Positions 15,544 to 22,277 of a stretch of DNA of 49,712 nucleotides are shown piece after piece; positions within the stretch are counted from its first letter, which is position 1; every line of letters starts with the position of its first letter. Origin of the DNA: a virus; IMG/VR virus record IMGVR_UViG_3300010885_042435, positions 1 through 49,712 of that record. One strand, written 5' to 3'. The translations under genes and the position numbers were made by a program. The notes beneath the pieces are model-generated. The model saw only the letters and a list, made by a program, of their open reading frames with translations, was not told the origin of the DNA and made no database searches.

Positions 15544-15973
15544 TCGCCTTCCACGCCTCCGCTTCGGTGCGCAGTTCCATCGCGGCCTGCAAGTTCCTCA
15601 CGTCCACTGACAACGCCGCAATGGCACGCTGGAGCGACTCCATCGCGTCGACCACCGGCGTCGGCGTCGGCGCGACGGCCTCCGCGGTCGGCTGCTCGTC
15701 ATCCGCCACCGTCGGCTGCGCGGCGCGAGCGGCGCGGTAGTCGGCAAGCAGCCGCTCCGCCGCGGACCGATCCACGAACACCGGCCCGGTGCGTCCGTCC
15801 CCAGCGGTGCGGAACAGCTTCACCGCCGGGAGCGCGCCGGTGCGGTGCGCGTCGGACAGGTAGCTGTGCAGGGAGCGTGTCGGGTCGCCATGCGCCGCAG
15901 CGATCTTAGAAATCTGCTCGTACCCGGCAGGCACGTCATCCATCGAAACAATCGGTCGCGTCTTGTGAGCCAT
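15536..15973 (-). CDS. Unknown protein with disordered linker and coiled coil
   Basis: A 145-residue protein starting at ATG 15973 after AAAGGGA. The N-terminal 80 residues have an HTH-like or RNA/DNA-binding look (YEQISKIAAAHG, TRSLHSYLSDAHRTGALP, VFVDRSAAERLLADY), similar to small winged or excisionase-like domains. Residues 90-110 are a Pro/Thr/Val linker, followed by a helical end. It overlaps the helicase gene by eight bases and may be a helicase loader or regulator, a guess from position. Confidence 0.55.
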   Translation of the reverse strand: MAHKTRPIVSMDDVPAGYEQISKIAAAHGDPTRSLHSYLSDAHRTGALPAVKLFRTAGDGRTGPVFVDRSAAERLLADYRAARAAQPTVADDEQPTAEAVAPTPTPVVDAMESLQRAIAALSVDVRNLQAAMELRTEAEAWKANA

Positions 15974-16025
15974 CTGGAATCCCTTTCCTGTTGTGAAGTC
16001 CATCCATCCACCGTCATGGAGTCGG

Positions 16026-16319
16026 CTACGCTGCCGTCTCCTCAGTCGTGAGTGAGTCGTGCGCGATCTCGTCGCGAAGCGTGTCGATCTTGGCCTGAAT
16101 CGCACCCGCCTTGCGGATGAGTGCGACAAGCGCGTCGTTCTTTGCAGCCGCCTTGGTCGCGTGCCACCGCCCGTCGAGGGGGAAGAAAGCCGCCCCCATC
16201 TGCACCAGCGGCACGCCGTCCGCGACGATCCCCGTCACGACGCCTTCGTCAACCCACCAGCTTGGGTCCGTCGAGCCGATGCACACGTAGACCTTGTAGA
16301 CCGGCGTTCCCTTTTCCAT
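16026..16319 (-). CDS. Small phage protein, unknown function
   Basis: A 97-residue protein: the N-terminal half is beta-rich with aromatic residues (YKVYVCIGSTDPSWWVDEG, GAAFFPLDGRW) and the C-terminal half is a helix (KAAAKNDALVALIRKAGAI). It sits behind a strong terminator (16364-16402), so it probably depends on its own weak promoter or read-through. No family is recognised. Confidence 0.6.
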   Translation of the reverse strand: MEKGTPVYKVYVCIGSTDPSWWVDEGVVTGIVADGVPLVQMGAAFFPLDGRWHATKAAAKNDALVALIRKAGAIQAKIDTLRDEIAHDSLTTEETAA

Positions 16320-16363
16320 CGTCGCGTCCTTTCGACTTGGTCCGTTCGATTGAAGAAAAAGAA

Positions 16364-16402
16364 CCGGGGCGGGCGGGAGAACGGTGGAACCGCCCGCCCC
16401 GG
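16364..16402 (-). terminator. Strong rho-independent terminator after the DUF932 gene
   Basis: A perfect 13-bp stem (CCGGGGCGGGCGG with CCGCCCGCCCCGG), loop of 13 bases, followed on the minus strand by TTCTTTTTCTTC. It lies 33 bases after the DUF932 stop at 16435 and separates the accessory early genes from the replication operon. Confidence 0.8.
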
Positions 16403-16434
16403 CGACTGCCGCTTACGCGGCGTCTGGCGGCGGA

Positions 16435-17310
16435 CTAGACCGCCATCTCGTACACCAGCCTCTCGGCGTGCGCGACGTGCTGGTCACGCATCGCACGAAT
16501 CACGCGAGCCATCTCGGTCGGGTTGCCACGTCGCGTCGCGTCGTGCTGCACGTATCCTTGAACCGCGTTGAACGCCTCCCAGCCGCTGACCACGAAGTCG
16601 TTGCCGATGTCGCCGCGGCCCGTCGCCAGCCGCTCACGCTGGAGTCGGCGGAAGATTGCCTCCGTGCGGTTCTTGTGGATCGTCAGCCCGCGGCCCTCAC
16701 GCTCCGACGGCTCACCGTAGATAGCCGTGAGGAAGTCGGTCATGCGGACACGCCGCTCCTCCATGCCGCGGATGACGGTCGTGAGGTTCGACCAGTTCGC
16801 TTCCAGTTGGCCGAACGCCGACAGCAACTCATCCATCTGCGTCCGCAGGTTGGCAGTGTGCCGGATCGACACCGACGTGGACTCGACCTGCCGCAACCGC
16901 GCCATGTTCTTGCACGCGTCGCGGTACCACCCCAGCATCGCGTCGTAGGAACCCGTGCCGCCGTAGGGGGCGTTGAGGATCAGCCGCGGGAACACGTTGT
17001 CCCGCGTGCCGAACACGGACACCCGGTACTCCTTGGTGGGCTGCACCGCCACGTAGTGTCCGTGGTCGAAGTAGCAGCGCACGTCGGCCACGCCGCCGAA
17101 CACGGCACCAGCCGCTTCAACGAGTGCCACCACGTCATCGTTCGTGTGCGGTACGTACCGCTGCGACACGCTCGACCGCCCGACGCACTCGCCGTTGTCG
17201 GAACGGAACAGCCCGTAGTGAGGCGTCCGCATCCCGTCCGGTCCGGTGAGCGGGAACTTGTCGACGCCGAAACCGAACTCCGCACGAACCTTGTCTGCAA
17301 TCGCGTTCAT
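16435..17310 (-). CDS. DUF932 family protein
   Basis: The 291-residue protein fits DUF932 (phage/plasmid-like protein) in length and in its order of motifs: LFRSDNGECVGRSSVSQRYVP, then FDHGHYVAVQPTKEY, a middle VFPRLILNAPYGGTGSYD and SVSIRHTANL, with a helical end (NFVVSGW-like NDFVVSGWEAFNAVQGY). Family members are widespread on plasmids and phages; their biochemical role is unknown. ATG 17310 follows GAGGA. It ends at a strong terminator. Confidence 0.85.
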   Translation of the reverse strand: MNAIADKVRAEFGFGVDKFPLTGPDGMRTPHYGLFRSDNGECVGRSSVSQRYVPHTNDDVVALVEAAGAVFGGVADVRCYFDHGHYVAVQPTKEYRVSVFGTRDNVFPRLILNAPYGGTGSYDAMLGWYRDACKNMARLRQVESTSVSIRHTANLRTQMDELLSAFGQLEANWSNLTTVIRGMEERRVRMTDFLTAIYGEPSEREGRGLTIHKNRTEAIFRRLQRERLATGRGDIGNDFVVSGWEAFNAVQGYVQHDATRRGNPTEMARVIRAMRDQHVAHAERLVYEMAV

Positions 17311-17371
17311 CGTTGTAGTCCTCGTCGTTAGGGAATCGAAACAATCGTCCACGCGGCAACGTGCCGCAGTC

Positions 17372-17503
17372 CTAGAAAACCTTGATGACGTAGTTGCCGC
17401 TCTCGACGGTCATGGTGAAGCGGATGCTTTCCAAATAAAGCACCGCCAGCACCTCCGCAAGAATCGCCCGCTCACGCATCGGAATGTCAATCGTGCTGTT
17501 CAT
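17372..17503 (-). CDS. 43-residue small protein
   Basis: ATG 17503 follows AAGGA at eight bases and encodes MNSTIDIPMRERAILAEVLA and a further 23 residues ending in YVIKVF. The product is a short helix followed by a beta hairpin. It fills the space between the DUF932 gene and the 17614 gene, and its codon use looks like its neighbours. The function is unknown. Confidence 0.55.
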   Translation of the reverse strand: MNSTIDIPMRERAILAEVLAVLYLESIRFTMTVESGNYVIKVF

Positions 17504-17613
17504 TGGTCCGTTCCTTGTTGTTGATGTTTGAAGTGCCACCCGATTCGCAGCTGGTCGGCAGGGAGGGTGGCCCCACCTTTAGGAATCCGAACAATCGGCG
17601 GCGGCTAAAACCA

Positions 17614-17799
17614 CTACGCTTTTAGGCACTCCGACAGATAGTCGGCAAGGCATCTACCACCGCCGTGGCGCGACACAAACTCATTGAGCGGCTCGTCGCC
17701 GCGGATGTCTGTGTAGCGAGACGGGCAACGAATCACAACGCGCCCGCAAAACAGCACGGCGATGTATTCCCCGCACGCTTCAAAGATTGTCGTATACAT
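17614..17799 (-). CDS. Small Cys-containing protein under the repeated promoter
   Basis: A 61-residue protein (MYTTIFEACGEYIAVLFCG...) with four cysteines spaced along its length (FEACG, LFCGR, IRCPS, SECLKA). The ATG has a strong AAGGAG site eight bases upstream and is preceded by the conserved promoter/leader at 17818-17873. Short early proteins of this kind are often host-takeover or anti-defence factors; no specific function is visible. Confidence 0.65.
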   Translation of the reverse strand: MYTTIFEACGEYIAVLFCGRVVIRCPSRYTDIRGDEPLNEFVSRHGGGRCLADYLSECLKA

Positions 17800-17844
17800 T
17801 TCGCTCTCCTTGAGTCCGTCGCGGTGTCCGCCGCGACTTGTGTG

Positions 17845-17873
17845 ATTGTAGTCTATCGACCGAACCGCGTCAA
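17845..17873 (-). promoter_or_regulatory. Conserved sigma70-like promoter P1
   Basis: Minus strand TTGACG, a 17-base spacer containing CGATAG, then TACAAT. The transcript leader holds a 7-bp hairpin (GTCGCGG with CCGCGAC) before the ribosome site of the 17799 gene. The AT-rich tract upstream (CCAAAAAAATC) is shared with P2 and P3. Confidence 0.8.
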
Positions 17874-17898
17874 TAGGGTGGGTGAAAGATTTTTTTGG

Positions 17899-18141
17899 TC
17901 ACTCGCCGCCGTTGATGTTCCGACCGCTGCCGTCCAGCACGTACCACTCGTCGTTGCTGGGGGAGAGTCGGTTGCTGTAGTTCGCCTCCGCGTAGGCGTT
18001 GGCGTCAGCGTCGTTGAGTGCGAGGAACCGCTCCACCACTTCAAACTCACCGTCCGCCCGCAGGAATGCCACGTTGTAATCGTGACCTTTCCACAGGAGC
18101 CAAGCATCCTTTGGCACGCTCATGCTGAACTTCTGAACCAT
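17899..18141 (-). CDS. Small acidic protein under the repeated promoter
   Basis: A 79(-80)-residue protein beginning MVQKFSMSVPKDAWLLWKGH at ATG 18141, behind a purine-rich ribosome site (GGAAAAGGGA). It is acidic, with FLALNDADANAYAEANY and a C-terminal glycine-rich end. It is driven by promoter P2 at 18196. No family is recognised; an early host-interaction role is possible. Confidence 0.6.
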   Translation of the reverse strand: MVQKFSMSVPKDAWLLWKGHDYNVAFLRADGEFEVVERFLALNDADANAYAEANYSNRLSPSNDEWYVLDGSGRNINGGE

Positions 18142-18195
18142 CGTCGTTTTTCCCTTTTCCTGTGTGTGTCGCGGTGTCCGCCGCGTCATGCCTGT

Positions 18196-18223
18196 ATTAT
18201 ACCTATCGTCCATTCCGCGTCAA
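18196..18223 (-). promoter_or_regulatory. Conserved sigma70-like promoter P2
   Basis: Minus strand TTGACG, 16-base spacer ending GGACGATAGG, perfect TATAAT. The following leader holds CGCGG-CGGACA-CCGCG, the same hairpin as in P1 and P3. An AT-rich tract (CCAAAAATTTTTTGCC) lies upstream like an UP element. Confidence 0.88.
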
Positions 18224-18301
18224 TAGCTTTGGCAAAAAATTTTTGGGGCCTGTTTTCTAGGGGTTTTTGACACCACCCCACCCCGTATGGGGGGGGCGTG
18301 G

Positions 18302-18535
18302 TCACCCCGGCGGGTCGATCCGCACCTCCGCCGTCGTTTCGATCCACACCCGCGCGCCGCACGACAGCGGCTTGCAGGCGGAGTAGACCACGCGGCTCGG
18401 ACCAAGGATGGCAACGACGTGTGCGTAGGTGTTGCCGCCGCTCGTCTTCACCGTCAGCACCGGCTCCGCCGCGCCCGTCTTGGCGTTGCGGCGGATGACG
18501 TGCTGGTTGACGTGTATGCGTGTGATGCGTCCCAT
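18302..18535 (-). CDS. Small basic beta-rich protein
   Basis: A 77-residue protein (MGRITRIHVNQHVIRRNAKT...) with conserved-looking beta strands (PVLTVKTSGGNTYAHVVAI, SRVVYSACKPLSCGARVWI). It resembles small phage proteins of unknown function found in early regions. It lies about 80 bases upstream of promoter P2; the gap holds a GC-rich hairpin-like sequence (18270-18300). Confidence 0.6.
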   Translation of the reverse strand: MGRITRIHVNQHVIRRNAKTGAAEPVLTVKTSGGNTYAHVVAILGPSRVVYSACKPLSCGARVWIETTAEVRIDPPG

Positions 18536-18556
18536 GCGTCCATCCTTGTCGCTGTG

Positions 18557-18697
18557 TCAACGCACGCCACCAAGCAGGCGGAGCGCGGTGTCGATGGCCT
18601 CCGCCACCAGCGGTGCCACGCGTCCACCGGCACCAAGCTCCTGCCCGAAACGGATGAGCGACAACGCGACGATCAGCGAGTCGAGCTTGAGTCTCAT
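18557..18697 (-). CDS. 46-residue helical protein
   Basis: ATG 18697 overlaps the stop of the 18694 gene (ATGA) and encodes MRLKLDSLIVALSLIRFGQE and a further 26 residues, a mostly hydrophobic amphipathic helix pair. Translational coupling is the main support. The function is unknown. Confidence 0.5.
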   Translation of the reverse strand: MRLKLDSLIVALSLIRFGQELGAGGRVAPLVAEAIDTALRLLGGVR

Positions 18698-18990
18698 CGC
18701 CCGCCCCCCTTCGCCGCACGCCGCGCCGCTTTGCGTGCATCGGCACTCGCTCGCCTCGCGTTGATGCGTTCCGCGGCGTCCGACAGCCACGCCGCCAACG
18801 CCAACGCCTCATGCGGCGTGAGCGTGATGGACGCGTCGCGCCGCAGCCGGTGGCAGAGCGGACCGTCTGGGTCGCTTGTGAAGCTGCTCGACGTTTCCAG
18901 TTCGATGCGGTTGTCCAGCACCTCGCCGTGGATCGTCGCCGGATGGCTGATCCACGCCGTCTGTGCCTTGAAGAAATGCTTGCCTTTCAT
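18694..18990 (-). CDS. Small phage protein, unknown function
   Basis: A 98-residue protein: the N-terminal half is beta-rich (AQTAWISHPATIHGEVLDN) and the C-terminal half is an Ala/Arg-rich helix (HEALALAAWLSDAAERINA) ending in a strongly basic tail (RKAARRAAKGGGR). The basic tail suggests nucleic-acid binding. It is coupled by ATGA to genes on both sides. Confidence 0.6.
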   Translation of the reverse strand: MKGKHFFKAQTAWISHPATIHGEVLDNRIELETSSSFTSDPDGPLCHRLRRDASITLTPHEALALAAWLSDAAERINARRASADARKAARRAAKGGGR

Positions 18991-19262
18991 CGCTGCAACT
19001 CCTTTTGCACTACCGCCTGCGCCACGCGATTGCAGACCGACAGCCGGTCGGCGTCATCGCCCTGCGTCAGCACCACCGCATCGTTCATCACCTCGACAAG
19101 CAAGTCCTTGAGGATGGCGGCAGCTTTGTCGGCGTCTACCGCGACTCCGTTCTTGTGTGCCTTTCGGATCGACCGCAGGAGACGCACGTAGTCATCGACG
19201 CCATCGAACATGGCGGCGAACGCATCCACAGCCTCGTAGGTGTCAACGGTCACCTCACTCAC
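18987..19262 (-). CDS. Small acidic helical protein
   Basis: A GTG start at 19262 overlaps the previous stop (GTGA) and gives 91 residues, almost entirely helical and acidic (EAVDAFAAMFDGVDDYVRLL, KAAAILKDLLVEVMNDAVVL). No family is recognised. It belongs to the coupled run 19603-18557. Confidence 0.6.
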   Translation of the reverse strand: MSEVTVDTYEAVDAFAAMFDGVDDYVRLLRSIRKAHKNGVAVDADKAAAILKDLLVEVMNDAVVLTQGDDADRLSVCNRVAQAVVQKELQR

Positions 19263-19603
19263 AGCCGCACCGCCTTTCTCTCGCGTCGTGTCCTGCCAAC
19301 CTTGCCCGTGATCTTGTATGGCCGTGCAACAATCAGCCCCGGCATCACGCTCCGCCGTGCCGACAACGACAGCACGACGTGACCGCCGTCGCGTGTGCTG
19401 TACGCTTCGATCCACCGGCGGCGGCGATACTCCGCCAGCCGAATGAACCGGAACGGTCCCTTCGCCGCCATCGGAATCTTGACCCGCTTGCCAGCCTCGT
19501 CGCGAGTCAGGTAGTAGGGTCCGCCCGTCGCACGAAACAAGTCTCCCGGCTCCAGCGTCACGCGTTCACTCACGCGGTACTCGTCTTTGTAGTTGATGCC
19601 CAC
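19259..19603 (-). CDS. Small beta-rich basic protein, unknown function
   Basis: GTG 19603 is chosen because GGGAGG lies six bases upstream; a longer frame exists but would run antisense through the zinc-ribbon gene. The 114-residue product has an early acidic part (YKDEYRVSERVTLEPGDLF), aromatic/basic strands (GPFRFIRLAEYRRRRWIEAY) and a basic end. This pattern suits a small nucleic-acid-binding beta-barrel, but no family is recognised. It heads the coupled operon that runs down to 18557. Confidence 0.6.
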   Translation of the reverse strand: MGINYKDEYRVSERVTLEPGDLFRATGGPYYLTRDEAGKRVKIPMAAKGPFRFIRLAEYRRRRWIEAYSTRDGGHVVLSLSARRSVMPGLIVARPYKITGKVGRTRRERKAVRL

Positions 19604-19630
19604 CGTAGTCCTCCCGTGTATGATTCCACC

Positions 19631-19840
19631 ATGCTCGACACCTACCACTGCCCGAACTGCTCCGCCTTGCTGCACGCCACCGGCTCCATCACGGTGGACG
19701 GCGTTGAATGTCCCGTCTTTCAATGCGACGCCTGCGTTGTCACCAAGCCTGTCTTTGGCGAACCGTTCAAGGTCGCGTTGACGTTTGCGGTCAATCCAGC
19801 GGGCCAACCGTTTGACCCGGTGGATGACACGCTGCTCTGA
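19631..19840 (+). CDS. Zinc-ribbon protein on the opposite strand, possibly leaderless
   Basis: One of only two plus-strand genes recognised. The 69-residue protein has two CxxC knuckles (YHCPNCSALL and FQCDACVV), a classical zinc ribbon, then a beta-rich acidic tail. It stops three bases before the stop of the convergent amidotransferase gene and starts 28 bases from the divergent 19603 gene. No ribosome site precedes the ATG, but TATGAT at 19619-19624 lies six bases upstream, so the mRNA may begin at or near the start codon. It may be a small DNA- or protein-binding regulator. Confidence 0.65.
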   Translation: MLDTYHCPNCSALLHATGSITVDGVECPVFQCDACVVTKPVFGEPFKVALTFAVNPAGQPFDPVDDTLL

Positions 19841-19843
19841 CGC

Positions 19844-20476
19844 TCACGCGTACTCCAGAATCTCGCCCTCGGGGAACTCGCTCACGTAGCCCGGCAGGCG
19901 GAACTTGAGCGACGCGAGGTAGTACGCGTCGCGAGTCTCGCCGACGTGGAGCGGCTGGCCGTTCGCACGCGTGGCGATGAGCCGGTCGGGCCAGAGCGCC
20001 ATCATCGCGAACGGGAACACGCCCATCGCTTCGCGTGCCGTGCGTGCCGCACGCGACAGCGGCTTGCCGCGGAACTTCTGGAGCATCAGCCCCAGCACCT
20101 CGCTGTCGCACTCCGTGTGCATCCGCAGGCGGTGCTTGGTGACGAGCGACCGGTAGTGGTGGATGACCCCGTTGTGGACAACGTATGAGTCTCCGCCGTC
20201 GTGCGGGTGGTTGTTCGTGTTGTCCGCCGGGTCGCCGTGCGTCGCCCAGCGGCAGTGGCCGATGAGCAGCCGCGCGTCCTTCGCCATCGCGAGCAGTCCA
20301 AGCGAATCAACAATCGCACCGGTCTGCTTGTAGGTGCGGAGCTTGCCGCGTCCGTCCACCCACGCCATGCCCCACGCGTGTGGTCCGCGGCTCATCGTGA
20401 TGGTCGCGATAGCCTTGATGGTGGGGAGGTCGAGCTTGTTGTCGCCCTTCGCAACGAATCCAAAAATGCCGCACAT
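19844..20476 (-). CDS. Class II (Ntn-type) glutamine amidotransferase
   Basis: The 210-residue protein starts MCGIFGFV: removal of Met exposes Cys2, the catalytic nucleophile. Other GATase-II signatures are SRGPHAWGMAW, LLIGHCRWATHGDP (the Arg and Thr/His of the glutamine pocket), NHPHDGG and VVHNGVIHHY. It is a stand-alone domain that releases ammonia from glutamine. The partner is almost certainly the amidoligase 77 bases upstream in the same transcript, a combination reported as a recurring but biochemically unassigned pair in bacteria and phages. Confidence 0.9.
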   Translation of the reverse strand: MCGIFGFVAKGDNKLDLPTIKAIATITMSRGPHAWGMAWVDGRGKLRTYKQTGAIVDSLGLLAMAKDARLLIGHCRWATHGDPADNTNNHPHDGGDSYVVHNGVIHHYRSLVTKHRLRMHTECDSEVLGLMLQKFRGKPLSRAARTAREAMGVFPFAMMALWPDRLIATRANGQPLHVGETRDAYYLASLKFRLPGYVSEFPEGEILEYA

Positions 20477-20510
20477 GGTTGAGTCCCTTTTGTGTGTCGT
20501 GTGGTCGTGA

Positions 20511-20536
20511 CCCCGGCGGCGACGTTGCCGCCGGGG
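20511..20536 (-). terminator. Intercistronic GC hairpin between amidoligase and amidotransferase
   Basis: A 10-bp perfect stem (CCCCGGCGGC with GCCGCCGGGG) and six-base loop between the two genes. No T-run follows, so it may tune the ratio of the two products by attenuation or RNA processing instead of ending transcription. Confidence 0.5.
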
Positions 20537-20552
20537 TTGCGTATCCGAACAA

Positions 20553-21416
20553 TCAGCCGTCCAGCGGAGCGGCGTCGTACTTCTTCGCGAGGCGGGAAAG
20601 CTGCTTGCGAGCGGCGTCCATCGTCGGCACGCCGTCGGCTTCGATGACGCCGTAGACACCCTTGGTGCTGGCACCGTTCTTCCGCCAGCCGATGGAGTAG
20701 AGCAGGCGGACAAGCTCCGCGTGACCCTCGCCGCCGGTGAACCGACCGCGGTTGCGAGTCGCGGACGCGCTGGTGGCGAACCGCGTGGCCTTCACGTTCA
20801 TCGCCTTCTCGACCAGTGCGACGCACAGCCGCACGTAGGCCGCGGCCTTCTCGGCATTGAGCGACGCACCGAACACGCGAAACTCGACGGTGGGCTTGCC
20901 GCCCGTGGCGAGGTTGAGGACGTGGTAGCGGTCGTGGCGAGCGTGCGCCTCGGCGCTGGAAGCGTTGCCGTACTGCTTCACGCTCTTGCACCAGCAGGTG
21001 CGGTAGCGGCTGCCGACACCCTGCTCGCGGCCGCGCGTGCCGGTCACAGCGTAGAGCGCCTTCTCATGGTTGGCGACAAGGTTGAGCAGCTTGCGGACGG
21101 CGGGGGTGTTCGCCTTGTCGAAGCCGACGTGAACGTGCAGGCCGCACGACGCGTTGACCTGACCGCCGCGCCGCTTGATCTCGGCGATGACCTCGCACAG
21201 CTGACGCAGGCCATCGGCACCCTTCAGCACCGGCGAGACAAACTCGCAGCCGACGCGGTTGTCATTCGGCGGGATGATCGACGGGTCGGCGTCAGCCAGC
21301 CAGCCAGCCGGGAGCCACTCGACCTGTGCGCCGCAGCCGTGTCCACCGCGGACAACCGCACCGCGGGGCATGTGCGTCTCAATCTCGACACCGAAAGTGA
21401 TCTCAGCAGCGTTCAT
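20553..21416 (-). CDS. Amidoligase (COOH-NH2 ligase, amidoligase_2 type)
   Basis: The 287-residue protein matches the glutamine-synthetase-fold amidoligase family: ITFGVEIETHMP at the N-terminus (acidic metal ligands), GCEFVSPVLKGADGL, then GGQVNASCGLHVHVGFD and, near the end, TVEFRVFGASLNAEK with the nucleotide-site Arg. Such enzymes are predicted to join a carboxylate to an amine using ATP. It is transcribed from promoter P3 and followed by the class II amidotransferase, which could supply ammonia or activate glutamine. The substrate is unknown: peptide tags, cell-wall units or modified DNA bases are all possible. Confidence 0.9.
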   Translation of the reverse strand: MNAAEITFGVEIETHMPRGAVVRGGHGCGAQVEWLPAGWLADADPSIIPPNDNRVGCEFVSPVLKGADGLRQLCEVIAEIKRRGGQVNASCGLHVHVGFDKANTPAVRKLLNLVANHEKALYAVTGTRGREQGVGSRYRTCWCKSVKQYGNASSAEAHARHDRYHVLNLATGGKPTVEFRVFGASLNAEKAAAYVRLCVALVEKAMNVKATRFATSASATRNRGRFTGGEGHAELVRLLYSIGWRKNGASTKGVYGVIEADGVPTMDAARKQLSRLAKKYDAAPLDG

Positions 21417-21753
21417 CGTTCCGTTCTCCGTTGTAGGTCACACCGCGGGGTCCGCCGCGTTGTGCCTGTATTATACCTATCGTCCGTTTTGCGTCAATAG
21501 GTTGGGCAAAAATAATTTTTGGTCCGTTTCCCCGCGGAAAACGCGGTTTCGCCCTCTTATATAGACCCCCTTTTTGCTGGGGGTGGGTCGAAAAAGGCGG
21601 TTATGCTTCCCGCCCACGGCAAAAAAACGTCGGCGGGATCGGTTCCACCGCGGATTCCCGCGGCACCACAACGCGGTCACCGGCAACGCGTTGCGTGCGT
21701 GTGCCGGGAAAACCGGACTCACGCGGACCTCAAACGGCCACCCGCGAAATCGC
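21417..21753 (-). promoter_or_regulatory. 337-base regulatory region upstream of the amidoligase gene
   Basis: No gene is seen here. From the amidoligase start outward it holds a leader with the CGCGG/CCGCG hairpin, promoter P3 (21470-21497), an AT-rich tract, and then the intergenic repeat copy B up to the stop of the HTH gene at 21754. Its length suggests layered control of the amidoligase operon. Confidence 0.75.
21470..21497 (-). promoter_or_regulatory. Conserved sigma70-like promoter P3
   Basis: Minus strand TTGACG, 16-base spacer ending GGACGATAGG, perfect TATAAT. This is the best promoter in the window by consensus. The leader runs to the amidoligase ATG at 21416 with GGAG just before it and shares the CGCGG-CGGAC-CCCGCG hairpin with P1 and P2. 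Confidence 0.9.
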
Positions 21754-21765
21754 CTATATAGAAGA
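21550..21765 (-). repeat. Intergenic repeat element, copy B
   Basis: Core at 21558-21606 (minus strand GCATAACCGCCTTTTTCGA, C-run, AGCAAAAAGGGGGTC, TATATA) and second block at 21701-21760 (plus strand TGCCGGGAAAACCG, CTCAAACGG, CGCCTATATA), both nearly identical to copy A at 10849-11078. The second block runs into the stop codon of the HTH gene. The core may fold: GACCC pairs with GGGTC. Confidence 0.75.
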
Positions 21766-21999
21766 AGACTTTTTAGGACGCCGCCCCGCGGCGATCCAAT
21801 TCGGGTTGCCGCTTGTTTCGTGGATCAGCGGCTTGAGCGCGGTGAGGTCGGCGGGGGCGAGCGCAGCCAGCCGTCCGCCCACGTAGTAGATGCCGATGCC
21901 GGACCGCTTGGCGGCGCGGCTGATGGTCTTGGCGGAGCAGCCCAGCTTTTCAGCTGCCTGCCGTGTCGAGTAGTAGCCCACGCGAATCTCCTTTGCCAT
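21754..21999 (-). CDS. Small helix-turn-helix protein, excisionase/regulator-like
   Basis: ATG 21999 (MAKEIRVGYYSTRQAAEKLG) gives 81 residues with an HTH of the MerR/excisionase kind: YYSTRQAAEKLGCSAKTISR as helices and turn, then IGIYYVGGRLAAL as the wing. An earlier ATG lies inside the -10 box of the promoter at 22013-22041, so 21999 is preferred. Together with the 22047 gene beside the integrase, it is a candidate excisionase or lysogeny regulator. Confidence 0.7.
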   Translation of the reverse strand: MAKEIRVGYYSTRQAAEKLGCSAKTISRAAKRSGIGIYYVGGRLAALAPADLTALKPLIHETSGNPNWIAAGRRPKKSSSI

Positions 22000-22012
22000 C
22001 CGTTCAACCCCC

Positions 22013-22041
22013 ATTCTATTGTCGCGTTCAAGCCAAAACAA
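22013..22041 (-). promoter_or_regulatory. Possible promoter before the 21999 HTH gene
   Basis: Minus strand TTGTTT, 17-base spacer, TAGAAT, immediately upstream of the HTH start. It lies between two small DNA-binding genes of the lysogeny module, a sensible place for a regulated promoter. Confidence 0.45.
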
Positions 22042-22046
22042 CTTGC

Positions 22047-22277
22047 CTACCCAAGTTTTGACCGCGGCCTGCCAGCGTGCGACGGGTCGCGCTCCGCGTG
22101 TTCCTTGATGTTCTTCTCGACCGACTCGCGGCTGACCGCCCACGCGCGGCCCGACAGGCGGAACGCGTCAAGGTCGCCGCGCCCGATGAGCTTGATGACC
22201 CACACGTCGGTGCATCCCAACAAGTCCGCCGCGTCTGGCACAGAAATCCACTCCGTTTTGCTAGGTGTTTTTGCCAT
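22047..22277 (-). CDS. Excisionase-like helix-turn-helix protein (HTH_17 type)
   Basis: The 76-residue protein starts MAKTPSKTEWISVPDAADLL at 22277. It shows the classic winged helix of phage excisionases and MerR-like regulators: VPDAADLLGCTDVWVIKLIG followed by the wing FRLSGRAWAVSRESVEKNI. It lies divergently to the integrase across a 274-base gap and is most likely the recombination directionality factor or an immunity regulator. Confidence 0.75.
   Translation of the reverse strand: MAKTPSKTEWISVPDAADLLGCTDVWVIKLIGRGDLDAFRLSGRAWAVSRESVEKNIKEHAERDPSHAGRPRSKLG

Noticed and set aside
19604-19807. Upstream extension of the minus-strand 19259 gene to an ATG at 19807
   Set aside because: The extension runs antisense through the zinc-ribbon gene and reads as low-quality sequence; the GTG at 19603 with GGGAGG is the better start.
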